Of a stretch of 64,000 bases of DNA, positions 1-7,909 are shown in pieces (position 1 is the stretch's first letter; every line of letters begins with the position of its first letter). A model generated the notes under the pieces. That model searched no databases, was not told the DNA's origin, and was given only the letters and a program-made list of their open reading frames with translations. Where the stretch lies: contig JALEPL010000051.1 of the NCBI GenBank assembly GCA_022766245.1, positions 1 to 64,000 on the forward strand, read 5' to 3'. Source of the stretch: Lachnospiraceae bacterium (lineage in GTDB: Bacteria > Bacillota > Clostridia > Lachnospirales > Lachnospiraceae). A program made the position numbers and the translations under genes.

Positions 1-117
1 GAATTTGAAACATATTTGAGGGGCTATATTAAGGCTGCTAAGAAAAAAAGAAATGAAAAGGAACCTCTGTATAGAGAATCAAGTTTAATTAACTTTATCG
101 ACTATTTTGACATTTAA
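1..117 (+). CDS. C-terminal fragment of an unidentified CDS truncated by the window start (…EFETYLRGYIKAAKKKRNEKEPLYRESSLINFIDYFDI*)
   Basis: Open frame from base 1 to TAA at 115-117; not in the ORF track because it has no start in the window. Confidence 0.5.
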   Translation, partial: EFETYLRGYIKAAKKKRNEKEPLYRESSLINFIDYFDI

Positions 118-202
118 TTAAGTACATACGTATGCTGTAGTCTTCTTTTTATTAAATATAACTACAAGTTATAAAAACCGTACAAATCGTATAAAAAAGT
201 GC

Positions 203-231
203 TTGACGTCGGATATTGCCTGTGTTATGAT
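203..231 (+). promoter_or_regulatory. Sigma-A type promoter of the infC operon (TTGACG-N17-TATGAT)
   Basis: -35 TTGACG 203-208, -10 TATGAT 226-231, 17-bp spacer. Confidence 0.75.
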
Positions 232-237
232 GGCAGA

Positions 238-412
238 GTTGAAGAAAGAAGAGTATCCACTCTCACCTTAGCGCAAATGGGCGACTAAGTGTTAATAAGG
301 AATGAGAACGTTTCGCGCGATATCATTTTTAGTGGATAGTCTGTCTATCCACTTTTTTTATGACATGAGTGGATATCCCAATACACTATATTTATTTTGG
401 AGGTGCAAGACC
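238..412 (+). promoter_or_regulatory. infC operon leader (L20/IF3-leader-like) with terminator and competing antiterminator pairing
   Basis: Terminator AGTGGATAG(331-339)/CTATCCACT(345-353)+T6; upstream TATCCACT(254-261) can pair with AGTGGATA(331-338). Confidence 0.65.
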
Positions 413-919
413 ATTAGCGATTTAATGATCAACGAACAAATCAGAGATAAGGAAATTCGTCTTATCGGAGAAGACGGAGAACAGCTCGGTATCATGCCTA
501 CCAGAGAAGCACTGAAAATGGCACAGGATGCGGAACTGGATTTAGTAAAGATTGCTCCCACGGCAAAGCCGCCTGTCTGCAAGATTGTTGATTACGGCAA
601 GTACAAGTACGAGCAGATGCGCAGAGAGAAGGAAGCAAGAAAGAAGCAGAAGACTGTGGAACTGAAGGAAGTTCGTCTGTCGCCGAATATCGAGACCAAC
701 GATTTGAATACCAAAATAAATGCTGCCAAGAAGTTTATCGCAAAGGGCGATAAGGTGAAGGTAACACTTCGTTTCCGCGGAAGAGAGATGGCTCATATGC
801 AGAACAGCAAGCACATCTTAGATGATTTCGCAGAGGCACTTGCAGAGGTAGCAGTAGTGGAAAAGGCACCGAAGCTGGAGGGCAGAAGCCTCAGCATGGT
901 GTTGGCAGAGAAAAGATAA
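413..919 (+). CDS. infC: Translation initiation factor IF-3, probable ATT start
   Basis: ISDLMINEQIRDKEIRLIGEDGEQLGI...; ATT at 413 preceded by GGAGG (399-403). Confidence 0.93.
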   Translation: MSDLMINEQIRDKEIRLIGEDGEQLGIMPTREALKMAQDAELDLVKIAPTAKPPVCKIVDYGKYKYEQMRREKEARKKQKTVELKEVRLSPNIETNDLNTKINAAKKFIAKGDKVKVTLRFRGREMAHMQNSKHILDDFAEALAEVAVVEKAPKLEGRSLSMVLAEKR

Positions 920-938
920 TTTAAGGAGGAAATGAATC

Positions 939-1136
939 ATGCCAAAACAGAAAACAAGCAGAGCAGCAGCAAAGCGTTTTAAAGTAACAGGAACAGGAAA
1001 GTTAAAGAGAAATAAAGCTTACAAGAGACATATCTTAACAAAGAAGACTACAAAGACTAAGAGAAATCTTAGAAAGCCTGCTATGACAGATGCAACAAAT
1101 GTTAAGAATATGAAGAAGATTTTACCTTATTTATAA
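939..1136 (+). CDS. rpmI: Ribosomal protein bL35
   Basis: [24 protein letters not shown]... and synteny. Confidence 0.97.
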   Translation: MPKQKTSRAAAKRFKVTGTGKLKRNKAYKRHILTKKTTKTKRNLRKPAMTDATNVKNMKKILPYL

Positions 1137-1161
1137 GAATTGGTTAAGGAGGATTTGAGAC

Positions 1162-1518
1162 ATGGCAAGAATTAAAGGCGGTTTAAACGCTAGAAAGAAA
1201 CATAATAGAGTATTAAAGCTGGCTAAGGGTTACAGAGGAGCTAGATCTAAGCAGTACAGAGTTGCAAAGCAGTCTGTTATGAGAGCCTTAACAAGTTCTT
1301 ATGCTGGAAGAAAGCAGAAGAAGAGACAGTTCAGACAGTTATGGATTGCACGTATCAATGCTGCAGCAAGATTGAACGGTCTGTCTTACAGCAAGTTTAT
1401 GTACGGCCTGAAGTTGGCAGGTGTTGATATGAACCGTAAGATGCTGGCAGAGATGGCAGTGAATGACGCAGAGGGATTTGCAACATTAGCAGAGCTGGCA
1501 AAGTCAAAGGTTGCTTAA
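1162..1518 (+). CDS. rplT: Ribosomal protein bL20
   Basis: [33 protein letters not shown]... Confidence 0.98.
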   Translation: MARIKGGLNARKKHNRVLKLAKGYRGARSKQYRVAKQSVMRALTSSYAGRKQKKRQFRQLWIARINAAARLNGLSYSKFMYGLKLAGVDMNRKMLAEMAVNDAEGFATLAELAKSKVA

Positions 1519-1560
1519 TCAAGATTGGCAATTGAGCTTATTTGTAAATTAATAAAAATA

Positions 1561-1590
1561 AACCGGTGATGATGAGTCGCCGGTTTTTTT
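1561..1590 (+). terminator. Intrinsic terminator after rplT
   Basis: AACCGGTGA/TCGCCGGTT stem followed by T-run. Confidence 0.85.
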
Positions 1591-1699
1591 ATAAAAAAAA
1601 AGATAATTACTCGTTGAATCGTGAGCAATCAGAGGAAGCCTCAGATGAATTCTCATATGAATCCTCTGATGTTTCCTCAGATATTTTTTCGTCTGTTTC

Positions 1700-1984
1700 C
1701 TAAGTTGTTTCCTGAGATGTGTTCTCAGTGCCTTCTTGAGGTTTGTTCTGAGATGAGTTCTGGGATGTCTTTGCGGCACTTTCCACCCCGTGATTTTTCA
1801 GAAGCCGGTAGACAAGTCCGTAGGCCCACAGCAGTACCGGAAGAATAAAGGTAGAGTATAGGGCTGCTTTAAACATACCCATGGCACTTTCGCTGCCGAT
1901 TACTGCAAAAATCAATGTGGCAATATATAAACCCACCAGCAGAATAACAACGCAGATGGCGAGTATTTGTTTAATTTTTTTCAT
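1700..1984 (-). CDS. Small membrane protein with Ser/Thr/Glu-rich C-terminal tail
   Basis: MKKIKQILAICVVILLVGLYIATLIFAV...; GGAGGACCC-ATG on minus strand; two hydrophobic segments. Confidence 0.65.
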   Translation of the reverse strand: MKKIKQILAICVVILLVGLYIATLIFAVIGSESAMGMFKAALYSTFILPVLLWAYGLVYRLLKNHGVESAAKTSQNSSQNKPQEGTENTSQETT

Positions 1985-2116
1985 GGGTCCTCCTATATCG
2001 TTCGTGTTGGGTCTAGTATAGCACAGAGGCGAACCTAGTGCAATTTTCATTTGCTTTTATTAAGCATGTGAAAGATGCTGGGAGGCAAGGTGGAGGATGG
2101 TGGTATATAAAAATAT

Positions 2117-2144
2117 TTGAAAAAGAAAAAAAGTATGCTATAAT
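2117..2144 (+). promoter_or_regulatory. Promoter TTGAAA-N16-TATAAT
   Basis: -35 2117-2122, -10 2139-2144 upstream of SEC-C gene. Confidence 0.6.
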
Positions 2145-2188
2145 AAACAGGCTATATGCAAAAAATATATGTAAGGATGGATAAAACA

Positions 2189-2689
2189 ATGGCATTATTA
2201 CAGGAATGGCAGAAGGTTGCATATAATCAGCAGGCAGACCGTGGAACACTTCAGAAGTTCTGGAACAGATACTTCGCCCTGGAGAAGAGCGTATATGAGC
2301 AGCTTCTTGCAAATCCGGATGAGAAAGTTGAAGGAACCGTAAAGGAACTGGCAGAGAAGTATGGATTAAGTATCCAGGATATGACCGGATTTTTGGACGG
2401 AATCAATGACAGTCTGGTGACGCCCAATCCCATCGATACCATGGAGGAGGACACGGTAGTCAATCTGATTTTTGATAAAGAGAAGCTTTACAAGAATATG
2501 GTGGATGCCAAGGCAGATTGGCTGTATGGGCTACCCCAGTGGGATGCAATCTATGATGCAGAGACCAAGAAGCGTCTGTACTTAGAGCAGAAGAAGTCCG
2601 GCACCATCATTGTGGGCAAGAAGGTGGGACGTAATGATCCCTGTCCTTGCGGCAGTGGCAAGAAGTACAAGCAGTGCTGCGGACGCTAG
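2189..2689 (+). CDS. SEC-C metal-binding domain protein
   Basis: C-terminal [25 protein letters not shown]-like RBS before ATG 2189. Confidence 0.85.
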   Translation: MALLQEWQKVAYNQQADRGTLQKFWNRYFALEKSVYEQLLANPDEKVEGTVKELAEKYGLSIQDMTGFLDGINDSLVTPNPIDTMEEDTVVNLIFDKEKLYKNMVDAKADWLYGLPQWDAIYDAETKKRLYLEQKKSGTIIVGKKVGRNDPCPCGSGKKYKQCCGR

Positions 2690-2754
2690 TAGCAACTATT
2701 GAAACGGTCGAAGTGTCAAATGTTTCTGGAAGGCGAAAAAGTTTCGAAAAATAT

Positions 2755-2783
2755 TTGACAAGGAAAACAAAAAGACTTAGAAT
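2755..2783 (+). promoter_or_regulatory. Promoter of T-box/thrS transcript (TTGACA-N17-TAGAAT)
   Basis: -35 2755-2760, -10 2778-2783. Confidence 0.75.
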
Positions 2784-2794
2784 AAGTTCAAATT

Positions 2795-3083
2795 AAGTAG
2801 ACAAAGCGTGGATGAGACCAGTAGGATATCGGCAGGCTGCAGAGAGAGGTGCATAGGGTGAGAGCACCTTAGCTGAAAGATTTCTGAAGACCAGCTCTGA
2901 GTGACCCCAATCCGGTCCGGTGACTCCGTTATCGTCATTACAAGGTTTTGTTCCCGTGTATCGTGTAAGTATCAGTACTGAACAGATGCTGGTGTGGAAA
3001 TAATATGCAGGGAGCAGGATGAAGCAGGGTGGAACCACGAGATATCGTCCCTGACACATTTTGGTGTGTCGGGGACTTTTTTT
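2795..3083 (+). promoter_or_regulatory. T-box leader of thrS
   Basis: Conserved AGGGTGGAACCACG 3026-3039; 12-bp terminator GTCCCTGACACA(3047-3058)/TGTGTCGGGGAC(3065-3076)+T-run; precedes thrS. Confidence 0.93.
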
Positions 3084-3088
3084 GTCTA

Positions 3089-3273
3089 AAAGATAGTGTC
3101 AAGTCAAATATGAAAACGGCATCAGGTTTTGTCCTCAAAGCAGCGCAAAGCGACCTTTGAGAATATGCCCTGAGGTGGCGTCTCGAAGAGACGACGGAGC
3201 CCTGAGGGCGTAATCTAGAACGAACATAACTTTGAGTGGCGTATCCGTCACCTGCGGTGACACCTCATGCCAA
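3089..3273 (+). repeat. 185-bp dispersed structured repeat, copy 1 (in thrS 5' UTR)
   Basis: Ungapped match to 19362-19546 with 6 mismatches counted by eye; outer stem GGCATCAGG/CCTCATGCC and three internal hairpins. Confidence 0.9.
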
Positions 3274-3292
3274 GAAGGAGGAGAAAGATAAA

Positions 3293-5254
3293 ATGAAAAT
3301 CACATTAAAAGACGGCTCAGTAAAAGAGTACAGTGAAGCAAAAAGTGTTTATGAGATTGCTGCTGATATCAGCGAGGGATTAGCCCGTGTGGCATGTGCC
3401 GGAGAGGTGGATGGCCAGATCTTGGATCTTCGTACCGTTTTGGATCAGGACTGCACATTGAATATTGTGACTGCCAGAGATGAGGAGGGACTTCGTGTTA
3501 TCCGTCATACTGCATCTCATGTGCTGGCAGAGGCAGTGAAGCGTCTGTTCCCGGATGCAAAGGTGACCATCGGACCGGCTATCGACGAGGGATTCTATTA
3601 TGATTTTGATCATGAGCCCTTTTCCAGAGAGGATCTGGATAATTTAGAGGCAGAGATGAAGAAAATCATCAAGGAGGGACATGAGATTACCAGATTTACT
3701 CTGCCTCGTGCAGAGGCAATTAAATTGATGGAGGAGAAGGGTGAGCCCTACAAGGTGGAGCTGATTCAGGATCTTCCGGAGGATGCGGAGATTTCCTTCT
3801 ACGATCAGGGGGGATTTGTGGATTTGTGTGCCGGCCCACACTTGATGAGCACCAAGGGTGTGAAGGCATTTAAACTGATTTCTTCCTCCATGGCATACTG
3901 GAGAGGAGATTCCGAGAAGGCGAGACTGCAGAGAATTTACGGAACTGCCTACGATAAGAAGGACGAACTGAAAGAGCATTTGGAGCGTCTGGAGGATGCG
4001 AAAAAGCGTGATCACAACAAGCTGGGTCGTGAGATGGGACTTTTCACTACGGTAGATGTCATCGGACAGGGACTGCCGCTGTTTACTCCTAAGGGAACGA
4101 AAATGATTATGAAGCTGCAGCGTTGGATCGAGGATCTGGAGGACAAAGAGTGGGGATATGTGCGTACCCGTACACCGCTAATGGCAAAATCTGACTTGTA
4201 TAAGATTTCCGGGCACTGGGATCATTATAAGGATGGCATGTTTGTATTAGGTGATGAAGAAGTGGATAAGGAAGTATTTGCCCTGCGTCCCATGACCTGT
4301 CCGTTCCAGTACTATGTATATAAAAATGAGCAGCATTCGTACCGTGATCTGCCTTACCGTATGAGCGAGACTTCTACACTGTTCCGTTGTGAGGACTCCG
4401 GTGAGATGCATGGATTGACCCGTGTGAGACAGTTTACCATCACAGAGGCTCATCTGGTAATCCGTCCGGATCAGGCAGAGGAGGAGCTGAAGGGATGCTT
4501 TGACCTGGCATATTATGTACTTTCTGTTTTAGGACTGCAGAATGATGTGACATTCCGTCTCTCTAAGTGGGATCCGGAAAACAAAAAGAAATATCTGGGA
4601 GATGACAATTATTGGAACAGCACTCAGCAGGCACTTCGTGATGTGCTTGAGGAGAAGGGTGTTCCTTATGTAGAGGCTGAGGGCGAGGCTGCGTTCTACG
4701 GACCGAAGATCGATATCCAGGCAAAGAACGTATATGGCAAAGAGGATACCATGATTACCATCCAGCTGGATTGCGCCATTGCGGATAATTTTGACATGTA
4801 TTATATTGATCAGAATGGCGACAAAATCCGTCCTTACATCATCCATAGAACTTCTATGGGATGTTATGAGCGGACCCTGGCATGGCTGATTGAAAAGTAT
4901 GCAGGAAAGTTCCCGACCTGGTTGTGCCCGGAGCAGGTGCGCGTGCTTCCGATTTCTGAAAAATATGCGGATTACGCAAAGAAGGTAAAGGATGAGCTAG
5001 TGAAAAATGGTGTGGATGCCACTGTGGATGAGCGTTCTGAGAAAATCGGATTTAAAATCCGTGAGGCGCGTCTGGATAAGCTTCCTTATATGCTGGTGGT
5101 TGGTCAGCAGGAGGAGGCAGATGGAACAGTTTCCGTGAGAAGCCGTTTCGCCGGTGATGAAGGCGTGAAGCCTTTGGGTGAGTTCATTGATGCCATCTGC
5201 AAGGAGATCCGCACCAAGGAGATTCGCCAGGAGCTTCCCCAGGAAGAGAAATAA
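3293..5254 (+). CDS. thrS: Threonyl-tRNA synthetase
   Basis: MKITLKDGSVKEY...(TGS) and class II aaRS motifs; GGAGGAG RBS; T-box upstream. Confidence 0.97.
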   Translation: MKITLKDGSVKEYSEAKSVYEIAADISEGLARVACAGEVDGQILDLRTVLDQDCTLNIVTARDEEGLRVIRHTASHVLAEAVKRLFPDAKVTIGPAIDEGFYYDFDHEPFSREDLDNLEAEMKKIIKEGHEITRFTLPRAEAIKLMEEKGEPYKVELIQDLPEDAEISFYDQGGFVDLCAGPHLMSTKGVKAFKLISSSMAYWRGDSEKARLQRIYGTAYDKKDELKEHLERLEDAKKRDHNKLGREMGLFTTVDVIGQGLPLFTPKGTKMIMKLQRWIEDLEDKEWGYVRTRTPLMAKSDLYKISGHWDHYKDGMFVLGDEEVDKEVFALRPMTCPFQYYVYKNEQHSYRDLPYRMSETSTLFRCEDSGEMHGLTRVRQFTITEAHLVIRPDQAEEELKGCFDLAYYVLSVLGLQNDVTFRLSKWDPENKKKYLGDDNYWNSTQQALRDVLEEKGVPYVEAEGEAAFYGPKIDIQAKNVYGKEDTMITIQLDCAIADNFDMYYIDQNGDKIRPYIIHRTSMGCYERTLAWLIEKYAGKFPTWLCPEQVRVLPISEKYADYAKKVKDELVKNGVDATVDERSEKIGFKIREARLDKLPYMLVVGQQEEADGTVSVRSRFAGDEGVKPLGEFIDAICKEIRTKEIRQELPQEEK

Positions 5255-5316
5255 AATAATAAGATAATAAAAATAAATAAAGTCGGACATACTAGTTGTG
5301 CGTAAAGCAATGTGAG

Positions 5317-5393
5317 ACGCCTGCTGACCGGCCGGAATCCCGGTTCATGAATCGAAATGTTCATGGTACGGGGCCGGTGGGAGCAGGCGTTTT
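5317..5393 (+). terminator. Long branched terminator-like hairpin downstream of thrS
   Basis: ACGCCTGCT(5317-5325)/AGCAGGCGT(5382-5390), ACCGGCC/GGCCGGT, CCCG/CGGG, CATGAA/TTCATG nested, ending in TTTT. Confidence 0.65.
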
Positions 5394-5404
5394 CCATGAA
5401 AAAT

Positions 5405-5432
5405 CGTAACTATTCAGTTTCTTTGTAGTTAC
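5405..5432. repeat. Palindromic repeat family (CGTAACTA...TAGTTACG)
   Basis: 8-bp perfect arms; GTAACTATTCAG core shared with other copies. Confidence 0.6.
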
Positions 5433-5462
5433 GAAAATTTAAATAGAAAAGGAGTGTATGTC

Positions 5463-5780
5463 ATGACAAAACTAAATTGCTCGGTAAGAGGCTGCAGTTA
5501 TCAGAAGGATGACCGCTGTGTACGCGGAAACATTCATATTGAGGGAGAACACGCAGACAAGAACAGCGAGACCTCATGCGGAAGCTTTGAGGAGAAACGC
5601 ACCTGCGGTTGTACCAACTCTACCTGTGGCTGTGCACCGGAGATGTCCGAAGTGTCTTGTGATGCGGTTCACTGCATCTTTAACGACAACCGTAAATGCA
5701 GTGCAGAGCACATTGGCGTAACCGGAAATAATGCCTGTGCATCCTGTGAGACAGAATGTGCAAGCTTCCAGTGCAGATAA
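5463..5780 (+). CDS. Cys-rich DUF1540-type protein
   Basis: MTKLNCSVRGCSYQKDDRCVRGNIHIEGEHA... tandem Cys modules. Confidence 0.8.
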   Translation: MTKLNCSVRGCSYQKDDRCVRGNIHIEGEHADKNSETSCGSFEEKRTCGCTNSTCGCAPEMSEVSCDAVHCIFNDNRKCSAEHIGVTGNNACASCETECASFQCR

Positions 5781-5790
5781 AAGAAATGTG

Positions 5791-5875
5791 ATATCTGTTC
5801 AGCAAGCACAAATCTATTTGCAAAGCAAATTTCCATGGATTTGTGCTTGCAACTGTGAAGATACGGAACAGATAC
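5791..5875. repeat. Composite palindromic repeat element
   Basis: TIR TATCTGTTC(5792-5800)/GAACAGATA(5866-5874); inner 13-bp GCAAGCACAAATC/GATTTGTGCTTGC and ATTTGC/GCAAAT hairpins; related to 55910-56041. Confidence 0.75.
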
Positions 5876-5925
5876 ATAATATATTTGATTTTTGTACTGG
5901 ATGAAGGTAGAATAGAAGCTGTGAA

Positions 5926-5946
5926 GTAACTGTTTAAAACAGATAC
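5926..5946. repeat. Short palindromic repeat GTAACTGTTTAAAACAGATAC
   Basis: Imperfect palindrome of the same family. Confidence 0.5.
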
Positions 5947-5972
5947 TCTATGAAACAATAAAGGAGCAGGAT

Positions 5973-6878
5973 ATGACGACGAGTATTTATTTCCCGCATC
6001 TTCATATTTTTCTGGAAAATGTGGGAAAGACTTTAAGGATAGGGAATTTTGAAATTGCTTTGTATGGAATTGTGATTGCCTGTGGTATGATGGCAGGAAT
6101 TCTTATGGCTGTGCATGAGGCGAAAAGAACTGGACAGAAACCGGATGATTACATAGATTTGGCCATCATTGCCATTATTTGTTCCATCATTGGTGCCAGG
6201 ATTTATTATGTGGTCTTTTCCTGGGATTACTATAAGGATCATTTCGGGCATATATTTATGCTGCGGGAAGGTGGCCTTGCCATCTATGGCGGAGTGATTG
6301 CAGCCATTATCACTACATACATTTTTGCCAAAGTAAAAAAGATGAACTTTCCGCTGGTGACAGATACGGCGGGACTGGGACTGATTTTAGGACAGATTAT
6401 TGGTCGCTGGGGCAATTTCTTTAACCGGGAAGCTTTTGGCGGTTATACGGATGGTCTGTTTGCGATGCAGCTTCCGGTGGATGCGGTACGACCACAGGAC
6501 ATCTCACAGGATTTAAGTGAACACATCATTCAGATCAATGGGATCGAGTATATCCAGGTGCACCCTACGTTTTTGTATGAGTCCCTGTGGAATCTGGCAT
6601 TACTGATCATTCTGTTGGTTTACCGGAAGCATAAAAAATTCGACGGAGAGATTTTCCTTCTATATTTATTGGGATATGGAATCGGAAGATTCTGGATCGA
6701 AGCGCTCCGTACGGATCAGCTTTTGATCGGGGGAACAGATTTGCCGGTATCGAGAGTGTTGGCAGCGGTGTTGGTGATGATTTCCGGCGTATTATTGGTT
6801 GTGAATTGGATAAAGGTAAAAAGAGGCAACTGTGAAGTTACTGAACAGGTACAAAAAAGAGCTACGAAGAAATCATAG
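5973..6878 (+). CDS. lgt: Prolipoprotein diacylglyceryl transferase
   Basis: LGQIIGRWGNFFNREAFGG, HPTFLYESLWN motifs. Confidence 0.95.
   Translation: MTTSIYFPHLHIFLENVGKTLRIGNFEIALYGIVIACGMMAGILMAVHEAKRTGQKPDDYIDLAIIAIICSIIGARIYYVVFSWDYYKDHFGHIFMLREGGLAIYGGVIAAIITTYIFAKVKKMNFPLVTDTAGLGLILGQIIGRWGNFFNREAFGGYTDGLFAMQLPVDAVRPQDISQDLSEHIIQINGIEYIQVHPTFLYESLWNLALLIILLVYRKHKKFDGEIFLLYLLGYGIGRFWIEALRTDQLLIGGTDLPVSRVLAAVLVMISGVLLVVNWIKVKRGNCEVTEQVQKRATKKS
6826..6852. repeat. Palindromic repeat copy inside the lgt 3' end
   Basis: GCAACTGTGAAGTTACTGAACAGGTAC, 27 nt; encodes NCEVTEQV. Confidence 0.6.
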
Positions 6879-6887
6879 GAGAAAAGG

Positions 6888-7064
6888 ATGAATACCAGCG
6901 AACTGTTAAAGGAAGAAATCGAGAAGACAAGAGCACGCATGGATAAGATGCTGGACCAGCACGCAGATATCATGGATTGTTACGATTTGAGCGTGGAACT
7001 GGATCGGTTGATTGCGGAGTATATCCGTCAGACGCAGTGGGTGGAGAAGATGTATCTGACATAA
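6888..7064 (+). CDS. Spo0E-like aspartyl-phosphatase family small protein (58 aa), absent from ORF track
   Basis: MNTSELLKEEIEKTRARMDKMLDQHADIMDCYDLSVELDRLIAEYIRQTQWVEKMYLT; SxxLDxLI motif; RBS AGGAGAAAAGG. Confidence 0.75.
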   Translation: MNTSELLKEEIEKTRARMDKMLDQHADIMDCYDLSVELDRLIAEYIRQTQWVEKMYLT

Positions 7065-7127
7065 CTGTTCAGCTTAAGAATATCTGTCTGAAAAGGAAGA
7101 CAGATTACAATCGAATATGGAAACGAC

Positions 7128-7166
7128 AGAGGCTTTTTGCTATTGAGGCAGAGAGCCTCTCTTTTT
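7128..7166 (+). terminator. Intrinsic terminator
   Basis: AGAGGCT(7128-7134)/AGCCTCT(7154-7160) + T-run. Confidence 0.65.
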
Positions 7167-7319
7167 GTAACTATTCAGAGCCAAGGCAATTTTCATAAAA
7201 TCGCAAATCATGCTTGCATGAATGAGCGTATTTTTGAAAATTTCTTTGGCGAAGTAACCACATGAGCAAAAAGGAAGCTGCGAAGCAGCGATTTTGCGAA
7301 TGCGGTTCTGAATAGTTGC
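7167..7319. repeat. 153-bp element with terminal inverted repeats
   Basis: GTAACTATTCAGA(7167-7179)/TCTGAATAGTTGC(7307-7319); right 66 nt nearly identical to 28051-28116. Confidence 0.75.
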
Positions 7320-7338
7320 GGATTTTTATGAAAAATAA

Positions 7339-7367
7339 TTGCATTTTTCCCAAAAGTGGGGTATTAT
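7339..7367 (+). promoter_or_regulatory. dcw cluster promoter (TTGCAT-N17-TATTAT)
   Basis: -35 7339-7344, -10 7362-7367. Confidence 0.6.
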
Positions 7368-7376
7368 AGTTACATG

Positions 7377-7412
7377 AAGTGGAGGAAAGTGGTTGGAAAT
7401 GGCACAAAGTGG
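7377..7412 (+). promoter_or_regulatory. Putative MraZ operator: four AAGTGG-type repeats with exact 10-nt period
   Basis: AAGTGG at 7377, 7387, 7407 and AAATGG at 7397, just downstream of promoter and upstream of mraZ. Confidence 0.65.
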
Positions 7413-7468
7413 TGGATAAGTTGACAACTTTGTGGATAAACCATAGCAGTCGGCTGGAAGGTGTGCTT

Positions 7469-7900
7469 ATGTTTAAGGGTGAATATAGTCACAACATAGA
7501 TGCCAAGGGCAGAATGATCGTACCTTCCAAGTTTCGTGAGCAGCTGGGTGACACCTTCGTTGCAACAAAGGGATTGGACGGGTGTCTTTTTGTGTACTCC
7601 AACGACGAATGGGCGCGGATTGAAGAGAAGTTCCGTGACATTCCACTTACTTCAAAAGATGCGAGAAAGTTTCTTCGTTTTTTCTTCGCCGGAGCGGTTG
7701 ACTGTGAGGTGGACAAGCAGGGACGTATCCTGATTCCTGCGAATCTTAGGGAATATGCAGGGCTGGAGAAGGAAGTGGTTTCTGTAGGTGCTTTTACCAG
7801 AGTGGAGATTTGGGACAAGCAGAGATGGCAGGACGGCAATACATACGATGACATGGACGAAGTGGCTGAGCATATGGCTGAATTAGGTTTGAGCATTTAA
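7469..7900 (+). CDS. mraZ: Transcriptional regulator MraZ
   Basis: [43 protein letters not shown]. Confidence 0.95.
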   Translation: MFKGEYSHNIDAKGRMIVPSKFREQLGDTFVATKGLDGCLFVYSNDEWARIEEKFRDIPLTSKDARKFLRFFFAGAVDCEVDKQGRILIPANLREYAGLEKEVVSVGAFTRVEIWDKQRWQDGNTYDDMDEVAEHMAELGLSI

Positions 7901-7909
7901 GGAGCAGGA

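Noticed and set aside
1549-1848. ORFs 1549-1779 (-) and 1621-1848 (+)
   Set aside because: Out-of-frame readings of the S/T/E low-complexity tail and its flank.
2793-3138. Two minus-strand ORFs (2793-3059, 2938-3138)
   Set aside because: They overlap the T-box leader and the 185-bp element. The second shares TKPDAVFIFDLTLS with the ORF at 19217-19411 only because both cross the DNA repeat.
7171-7407. 78-aa minus ORF (RNYSEPHSQNRCFAASFLLMWL...) and its twin at 27962-28195
   Set aside because: The shared peptide is translation of the palindromic repeat element, not a conserved protein.
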